Source of the DNA: Thermococci archaeon
GTDB lineage: Archaea; Hadarchaeota; B88-G9
Reading direction: 5' to 3'
Length of the DNA: 5,994 nucleotides
Assembly (NCBI GenBank): GCA_003660555.1
Contig: QMUK01000070.1
Location: 1-5,994 of the forward strand
Positions 5,876 to 5,994 of this stretch are shown here, piece after piece. The notes beneath the pieces were generated by a model. That model searched no databases, was not told the origin of the DNA, and was given only the letters and a program-made list of their open reading frames with translations. Both the position numbers and the translations under genes were made by a program. Position 1 is the stretch's first letter; the number at the start of each line of letters is the position of its first letter.

Positions 5876-5994
5876 CATATCTTGAGACCGAGGAGCTTCC
5901 TCACTTCGTTGACAATGAATACCACTGCTGGAGGGAAAAGTAGAATGGAATACGTCCAAGCAGGTAGAGGTTCCGTGTAGAAGAACTCGTTTAG
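5875..5994 (-). CDS. C-terminal fragment of a probable P-type cation-transporting ATPase
   Basis: Only the last 39 residues and the TGA are inside the window; the gene enters from the right edge. The tail reads as a short polar loop (NEFFYTEPLPAW), a hydrophobic helix (YSILLFPPAVVFIV), then NEVRKLLGLKI. This pattern, with a P near the middle of the last membrane helix followed by (D/N)E-(V/I)-x-K and a basic/Leu tail, is typical of the final transmembrane helix of SERCA/PMA-type P-type ATPases. The transported ion cannot be told. Catalytic motifs (DKTG, TGD) lie outside, so the call rests on a short match and could be wrong. Confidence 0.6.
   Translation of the reverse strand, partial: LNEFFYTEPLPAWTYSILLFPPAVVFIVNEVRKLLGLKI

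Overview
The window looks like a piece of a (hyper)thermophilic archaeal genome. The coding strands are purine-rich, arginine is mostly AGA/AGG and isoleucine mostly ATA. Several genes are preceded by TATA/BRE-like boxes about 25-35 nt upstream of the start. At least two genes appear to start with TTG. I cannot name the species; a Thermoproteota/Korarchaeota-type archaeon is only a guess from general flavour.

Left part, minus strand (1-2220): a small winged-helix regulator (TTG start at 2179) is followed, after a T-rich gap that contains a new TATA box, by a long secreted protein. That protein has a signal peptide and at least four Ig-like, COG1361-type (S-layer-like/CARDB/NEW3) repeats. It runs off the left edge of the window (1-1766, no stop reached).

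Middle: a 193-bp divergent intergenic region (2180-2372) holds promoters for both directions plus a repeated motif and a dyad that could be operators. From there a radical SAM/SPASM enzyme (2373-3797) is read on the plus strand. Its last 21 nt overlap the end of the convergent gene on the minus strand.

Right part, minus strand (3777-5994): the C-terminal tail of a probable P-type cation ATPase enters from the right edge. Next come a protein with two zinc ribbons and a C-terminal winged helix (4987-5835) and a cytosolic type I phosphodiesterase/nucleotide pyrophosphatase of the alkaline phosphatase superfamily. The last two are tightly coupled: the phosphodiesterase start lies 1 nt after the upstream stop, behind a perfect GGAGG.

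The two minus-strand blocks look like separate transcription units separated by the plus-strand radical SAM gene. The window is almost fully coding. I saw no RNA genes, CRISPR arrays, transposons or origins. The most intriguing items are the stand-alone radical SAM/SPASM enzyme with a long N-terminal extension, the paired motifs in the divergent promoter region, the Met/Gln-rich insertion in one Ig-like repeat of the secreted protein, and the zinc-ribbon/winged-helix plus phosphodiesterase pair.
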